Origin: JBCDCY01 sp039180875 | Lineage (GTDB): Bacteria; Pseudomonadota; Alphaproteobacteria; Rhodobacterales; Rhodobacteraceae | Assembly: GCA_039180875.1 (NCBI GenBank) | Contig: JBCDCY010000005.1 | Span: 167,558-231,557 of the forward strand | DNA length: 64,000 bases | Direction of reading: 5' to 3' | Part shown: positions 60,190-64,000 of the stretch, piece after piece | Layout of the letters: every line of letters starts with the position of its first letter | How positions within the stretch are numbered: the stretch's first letter is position 1 | Notes under the pieces: generated by a model | Seen by the model: only the letters and a program-made list of their open reading frames with translations | What the model was told of the DNA's origin: nothing | Database searches by the model: none | Translations under genes and position numbers: made by a program

Positions 60190-60615
60190 CTACCAGTGCC
60201 CGCTATTCTGCATGCTGGCCCAGGGCTCTGCCGGCTCCTTCGCCCCGCCGGCCTGCAGCAATTCGACCGAGATGTTGTCGGGGGAGCGGATGAAGGCCAT
60301 GCGCCCGTCCCGGGGCGGGCGGTTGATGGTCACGCCGGCGTCCTGAAGCTTCTGGCACATGGCGTAGATGTCCTCGACCTCGTAGGCGAGGTGGCCGAAG
60401 TTCCGGCCCTCGTCGTACTCTTCGGGATCCCAGTTATAGGTCAACTCCACCGGCGCATCGGACTGGCCGGGAGGTGCGAGGAAGACCAGGGTGAAGCGGC
60501 CGGCCTCGCTTTCGTAGCGGCGGATCTCTTCCAGGCCCAGCAGGTCGCAGTAGAAGCGCTTGGAGGCGTCGATGTCCTTAACCCGAACCATGGTGTGGAG
60601 ATATTTGATCTTCAT
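60190..60615 (-). CDS. gloA: Lactoylglutathione lyase (glyoxalase I)
   Basis: 141 residues with two betaalphabetabetabeta modules. It starts MKIKYLHTMVRVKDIDASKR. Metal ligands are H7 in LHTMVRV, the glutamate in VELTYNW, the histidine in FGHLAYEV and the glutamate in NISVELLQ. It converts the methylglyoxal-glutathione hemithioacetal to S-lactoylglutathione. It directly precedes the DUF1194 triplet and is divergent from thyX. Confidence 0.92.
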   Translation of the reverse strand: MKIKYLHTMVRVKDIDASKRFYCDLLGLEEIRRYESEAGRFTLVFLAPPGQSDAPVELTYNWDPEEYDEGRNFGHLAYEVEDIYAMCQKLQDAGVTINRPPRDGRMAFIRSPDNISVELLQAGGAKEPAEPWASMQNSGHW

Positions 60616-60687
60616 ATTGTGCGGATCCCTGGCCTAGTATCTAAATCTTGTGTTGACGATTCCCGCCGTCCTCTCAGGAGACGATAT

Positions 60688-61596
60688 ATGCCGGTGACCC
60701 CCGAGCAACAGGCCGAAATCGAGATGGCCCGAAGCCGGGCGGAACCGACGCTGCGGGCGACCGTACCGGCGATGGAGGCGCATCTCCTCCAGGTCCATCC
60801 GGTGCTCGACCACGGCTTTGTCCGGGTCATCGACTATATGGGCGACGACGCGGCCATCGTGCAGGCGGCGCGGGTGAGCTACGGCGCGGGCACGAAGAAG
60901 GCGCGGGACGACACCGGCCTCATCCGCTACCTGATGCGGCACTGGCATTCGACGCCGTTCGAGATGTGCGAGATCAAGCTGCACGTGAAGCTGCCGGTCT
61001 TCGTGGCGCGCCAATGGATCCGGCACCGCACCGCGAATGTGAATGAGTACTCGGCCCGCTACTCCATCCTCGATCGGGAGTTCTATATCCCCGCGCCGGA
61101 AAACCTCTCGGCCCAGGCGACCAGCAACCGCCAGGGCAGGGGCGAGGTGCTGGAGGGGGCGGAGGCCGCCCGCGTCCTCGACATCCTCAAGACCGACTCC
61201 GCCCGGGCCTACGACCATTACGAGGAGATGCTGAGCCAGGAGGATCAGGCCGGCCTGGCGCGGGAGCTCGCCCGGATGAATCTGCCGGCCAACGTCTATA
61301 CTCAGTGGTACTGGAAGATCGATCTGCACAACCTCTTCCATTTCCTGCGCCTGCGCGCCGACGCCCATGCCCAGTACGAGATCCGCGCCTATGCCGAGGT
61401 GATGTGCCGGATCGTGGCCGACTGGGTGCCGGCGGCCTACGCGGCATTCGAGGACTATCGCCTGGGCGGCGCGCAACTCTCGGCCAAGGGCCTCGCCGCC
61501 CTCCGCCGGATGCTGGCGGGCGAGACCCTGAACGCCGAAGCGGCCGGCATGTCCGCCGGCGAGTGGCGGGAGTTCATGGCCGTGATCGAGGGCTGA
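60688..61596 (+). CDS. thyX: Flavin-dependent thymidylate synthase
   Basis: 302 residues. Makes dTMP from dUMP with FAD and methylenetetrahydrofolate. The ThyX signature RHRTANVNEYSARY is present (RHRx7S-type), with MRHWHSTPFEMCEIKLHVKL for FAD and substrate binding and LHNLFHFLRLRADAHAQYEI for the dUMP site. The ATG at 60688 has AGGAG eight bases upstream; the frame is open further upstream but antisense to gloA. Confidence 0.97.
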   Translation: MPVTPEQQAEIEMARSRAEPTLRATVPAMEAHLLQVHPVLDHGFVRVIDYMGDDAAIVQAARVSYGAGTKKARDDTGLIRYLMRHWHSTPFEMCEIKLHVKLPVFVARQWIRHRTANVNEYSARYSILDREFYIPAPENLSAQATSNRQGRGEVLEGAEAARVLDILKTDSARAYDHYEEMLSQEDQAGLARELARMNLPANVYTQWYWKIDLHNLFHFLRLRADAHAQYEIRAYAEVMCRIVADWVPAAYAAFEDYRLGGAQLSAKGLAALRRMLAGETLNAEAAGMSAGEWREFMAVIEG

Positions 61597-61676
61597 GCGC
61601 GCATGATGGACGACAGACACCGCAAAGCCGGGACCGGCGCGTACCCTGACGCGGACGCAGATCGAGGGATCCGCCC

Positions 61677-62000
61677 ATGACCCTCTACGGCTTGAAGAGT
61701 TGCGACACCTGCCGCAAGGCGCTCGCCGCCCTTCGCGATGCCGGGCATGAGGTCCACTTCGTCGATGTGCGGGCCGACGGGATCGACGATGCGACCCGGG
61801 CGCGCTTCATCGCGGCCTTCGGTCCGGCGATCGTCAACACCCGCTCCACCACCTGGCGCGGCCTGACAGCCGAGGAGCAGGCCGAGGAGCCGGCCGATCA
61901 GCTCGCCGCCCATCCGACCTTGATGAAGCGGCCCGTCGTTGAGGCGGACGGCCGGCTGCATCTCGGCTGGGGCAAGGACGTGCAGGCCGAGCTGCTCTGA
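61677..62000 (+). CDS. ArsC/Spx-like thioredoxin-fold protein (YffB type)
   Basis: 107 residues. It starts MTLYGLKSCDTCRKALAALR with a CxxC, followed by HEVHFVDVRADGI, NTRSTTWRGL and LMKRPVVEADGRLHLGW, the cis-proline and C-terminal motifs of the ArsC/YffB family. The lack of the arsenate-reductase arginine triad cannot be judged by eye; most YffB-like proteins are not arsenate reductases. It is 80 bp downstream of thyX. Confidence 0.88.
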   Translation: MTLYGLKSCDTCRKALAALRDAGHEVHFVDVRADGIDDATRARFIAAFGPAIVNTRSTTWRGLTAEEQAEEPADQLAAHPTLMKRPVVEADGRLHLGWGKDVQAELL

Positions 62001-62010
62001 CGCGCGGCCA

Positions 62011-62037
62011 AAGAAAAAGGCCCGGTCGCCCGGGCCT
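62011..62037 (-). terminator. Intrinsic terminator for the cold-shock gene
   Basis: On the minus strand AGGCCCG and CGGGCCT form a stem (62037-62031 with 62024-62018) followed by TTTTTCTT. It starts 30 nt after the csp stop and is a textbook rho-independent terminator. The A-run side faces the converging ArsC-like gene. Confidence 0.85.
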
Positions 62038-62067
62038 GAATTCTCAGTTCGGATATGCTCGTCGCCG

Positions 62068-62277
62068 TCAGTCGAGGAGCTTGAGGTTACCTGCCGAGGC
62101 GCGGCCATCGCGGCCCTGTTCCAGGTCGAAACTGATCTTCTGATTGTCGGCGAGACCGGTCAATCCGGCGCGCTCGACCGCCGAGATATGCACGAAAACG
62201 TCCTTGCCGCCTTCGTCCGGCGCGATGAAGCCGTACCCCTTCGTCGCATTAAACCATTTCACGGTGCCAGTGGCCAT
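62068..62277 (-). CDS. Cold-shock protein of the CspA family
   Basis: 69 residues, a single cold-shock (S1-like OB) domain. RNP1 and RNP2 are KGYGFIAPDEG and DVFVHISAVE. It binds single-stranded RNA/DNA and acts as an RNA chaperone. The ATG at 62277 has AAGGAG eight bases upstream; a GTG at 62286 is less likely. The transcript is monocistronic with its own terminator. Confidence 0.95.
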   Translation of the reverse strand: MATGTVKWFNATKGYGFIAPDEGGKDVFVHISAVERAGLTGLADNQKISFDLEQGRDGRASAGNLKLLD

Positions 62278-62558
62278 CCGCGTCACTCCTTCGGTCGTCT
62301 GGTGCGCCCGCTCATGTTGTGGGCGCTCTTCAAAGAAGCAGCGAGAGAACTCTGGCCTCCGGCTGCCGGTTCGTGCCCGAGATCCGTCCGGACGTGACTC
62401 CAGCCGCCGATCGAGCGCGGGCGCAGTATTGCTGCTATGCAGCGCATTGTCGAGGGTGCGCGCGTGGGTCCTGGGCGGGTGCGCGGCCCGCCGCGCTTGC
62501 CCATCATCGGCCTCTCCCTAAGTTAAGGAGCGCCGTATGGCCCGACCCCGAGGGTTCC

Positions 62559-63761
62559 ATGTCTCCCGACACGCGCCTGTTGCTGCTGCTGGCCGCAGCC
62601 ACGGGCATCGCGCCCTTCATGCTCCACGCCATCGCCCCCGGCCTGCCCGAGGTGGCGGAGAGCTTCGGCGTGAGCAGCGCGGTGGCGCAACTTCTGCTCT
62701 CCCTCGGTCTGGCGGCCATGGCGGTGGCGACGGTGTTTCTCGGCACGCTCTCCGACGCGGTGGGCAGGCGCCCGGTGCTGCTGGTCTCGATGGGCGTGGC
62801 CGCCATCGGCAGTGCGGTCGTAGCGGTGGCCCCGACCATCGAGGTGGCGATCGCCGGGCGGGTCGCCCAGGCCGCGGCGGCGGCCGGCGGCATCACCATT
62901 GCCCGGGCGGTGGCCGCCGACCTCTACGACCGGGACCGGGCGACCGCTTTCATCGCCAAGCTGACCGCGGTGATGGTGCTGATGCCGATGATCGCGCCGG
63001 CGGCCGGAGGGGAATTGGTCGTCGCCTTCGGCTGGCGCAGCGTCTTCATCGTGGGCACGCTCCTCACCATCGCCACCTGGCTCGGCCTCTGGCTCGGCGT
63101 GCGCGAGACCTTGGAAGTGCCGAGCGGCCGGGTTGACCTCGCCCACCTCTTCAGCGGCCTCGCCTATGCAGCGGAAAGCCGGATCTTCTGGGGCTGCACC
63201 CTGTTCTCAGCCCTGCAGATGGCGGCCTTCTTCTCCTTTGTCGGCGCGGCCCCTTTCGTGATGCGGGAGGCCTATGGCTTCGGGCCGGAGATCTACGGGC
63301 GCTACTTCGTGTTCATCTCGGCGATCTTCATGGCGAGCAACTACGCTGCCTCGCTGCTGTCGGCCCAGCTCGGCACCGCGGCGATCCTGCGCCTCGGCGC
63401 CTTCATCGCGGTGGTGGGGGTGGGTGCGATGCTCTTTGCGCTCGCCTCCGGCATGGAGGGGCCGGTCTGGCTCTTCATCCCGGCCGGCGTGAACGCGGTC
63501 GCCGCGGGCCTGTCGCTGCCGTCTGCGGTGTCGCTCGCCGTGCTCGACCGTGCCAAGCGGGCTGGAGCCGCCTCCAGTTTCGTCGGTTTCGCTCAGTTCC
63601 TGCTGGCCGGCATCGCCACCCAGGTGGGCGGCGCGCTGCCCCACACATCGCCCCTGCCGGTGATCGCACTCCTATGGGCGCTCAGCACCCTCGGCGTGCT
63701 GATTTGCGGGGTTCTGGCGCCCGGCGTTTTCCGCCGAAACCGGGCGCTTTCAGAGCCCTGA
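62559..63761 (+). CDS. Bcr/CflA-type MFS drug exporter
   Basis: 400 residues with 12 predicted helices. MFS motif A is GTLSDAVGRRPVLLVSMG between helices 2 and 3; motif C-like VAAAAGGITIARAVAADLYD and APAAGGELVVAFGWRSVF follow, as in Bcr/CflA family members. The ATG at 62559 with AGGG just upstream was chosen. A stronger Shine-Dalgarno (AAGGAG, 62525-62530) precedes an ATG at 62537, but that frame is not the MFS frame. Substrate unknown. Confidence 0.9.
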   Translation: MSPDTRLLLLLAAATGIAPFMLHAIAPGLPEVAESFGVSSAVAQLLLSLGLAAMAVATVFLGTLSDAVGRRPVLLVSMGVAAIGSAVVAVAPTIEVAIAGRVAQAAAAAGGITIARAVAADLYDRDRATAFIAKLTAVMVLMPMIAPAAGGELVVAFGWRSVFIVGTLLTIATWLGLWLGVRETLEVPSGRVDLAHLFSGLAYAAESRIFWGCTLFSALQMAAFFSFVGAAPFVMREAYGFGPEIYGRYFVFISAIFMASNYAASLLSAQLGTAAILRLGAFIAVVGVGAMLFALASGMEGPVWLFIPAGVNAVAAGLSLPSAVSLAVLDRAKRAGAASSFVGFAQFLLAGIATQVGGALPHTSPLPVIALLWALSTLGVLICGVLAPGVFRRNRALSEP

Positions 63762-63769
63762 GAAAGCGG

Positions 63770-63872
63770 TTGCGGGCCCCTCCGAATCTGCCTATACCGC
63801 CCGCTCACCGCTGGAACAGGTCAGCCCTGACCGCGGGTCGCCTCGGCCTAACGCCGGGCCCGCTCTTTGAGA
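63770..63872 (+). promoter_or_regulatory. Probable rRNA operon promoter and boxA leader
   Basis: TTGCGG (63770-63775), a 17-bp spacer and TATACC (63793-63798) form a plausible sigma-70 promoter. GCTCTTTGAGA at 63862-63872 resembles the boxA antitermination signal of rRNA leaders (GCTCTTT core). The following AT-richer sequence with GAAGGGATATGTGGGCGG runs to the window end without a gene. The 16S rRNA would start beyond 64000. Inference from boxA and position. Confidence 0.5.
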
Positions 63873-64000
63873 TTTGTGATGATATGGAAGGGATATGTGG
63901 GCGGTTTGGTCTGTCTTTGAGGCGACTGGATCTGTTTTGCATATCGGCCTGGCTAGGGGATTGGGTCTGCTGTGATGGCGGGTTTGGTTTCTGATGATGC

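Noticed and set aside
62537..63136. ATG at 62537 with a strong AAGGAG Shine-Dalgarno sequence, giving another frame over the MFS gene
   Set aside because: The encoded sequence is Arg/Gly-rich nonsense; the MFS membrane pattern is entirely in the frame starting at 62559.

Overview
The window is high-GC, densely coded DNA from an alphaproteobacterium, most likely a member of the Rhodobacterales. The evidence is a circularly permuted two-piece tmRNA, an aerobic CobN/CobW cobalamin pathway, and lineage-typical families (DUF2927, DUF1194, DUF992, DUF4169, Hint-domain secreted proteins, HemP, alpha-type SspB). Genes often overlap by ATGA or GTGA, so translational coupling is common. GTG starts are frequent, and long antisense open frames are compositional shadows.

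Layout. 1-10.7 kb: cobalamin synthesis. An adenosylcobalamin riboswitch precedes cobW-GNAT-cobN-GNAT-GFA-cobO-cobQ on the minus strand. cobC converges on cobQ, and a PduX/BluE-type threonine kinase diverges from cobC. cobC and cobN each carry the same palindromic DNA element (142 bp) inserted in frame; a 62-bp-shorter copy is intergenic near 32 kb. 10.7-16.7 kb: ccmC-ccmD-ccmG, pyrD with a DUF952 gene, a DMT exporter, a frameshifted membrane-protein gene and a class III aminotransferase. 16.8-22.7 kb: two paralogous lipoproteins, a DUF992 protein and a 1153-residue repeat protein ending in a von Willebrand A domain.

22.8-32.7 kb: an envelope or stress cluster of XpaC-like and TelA-like proteins, four tandem DUF2927 lipoproteins, an SPFH/GYF-like protein and a zinc-ribbon membrane protein, with a TerC-family protein and a LysE exporter upstream. 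32.7-39.8 kb: gatC-gatA, a ceramidase-family membrane protein, a metallo-beta-lactamase-fold hydrolase, and a photolyase/FAD oxidoreductase/DUF1365 group with a sigma-E-like promoter. 39.9-47.4 kb: RidA, a glycosyltransferase, hemP with a coupled upstream ORF, an LCAT-like lipoprotein, DUF4169 and Hint-domain genes, fumC and a TetR repressor.

47.5-57.6 kb: an RND efflux pair, a bufferin-type copper RiPP operon (bufA-bufB-bufC-doxX), an NTF2-like protein, a class IV aminotransferase with a phospholipid methyltransferase, and sspB. 57.7-64 kb: ssrA (tag ANDNHAPVAVAA) next to sspB, three tandem DUF1194 proteins, gloA, thyX, an ArsC-like protein, a cold-shock gene with an intrinsic terminator, and a Bcr/CflA-type MFS exporter. 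The right edge looks like the promoter and boxA leader of an rRNA operon.

The most unusual items are the in-frame palindromic element in two B12 genes, the XpaC/TelA/4xDUF2927/SPFH cluster, the bufferin operon with an intercistronic hairpin, and the ssrA-sspB adjacency.
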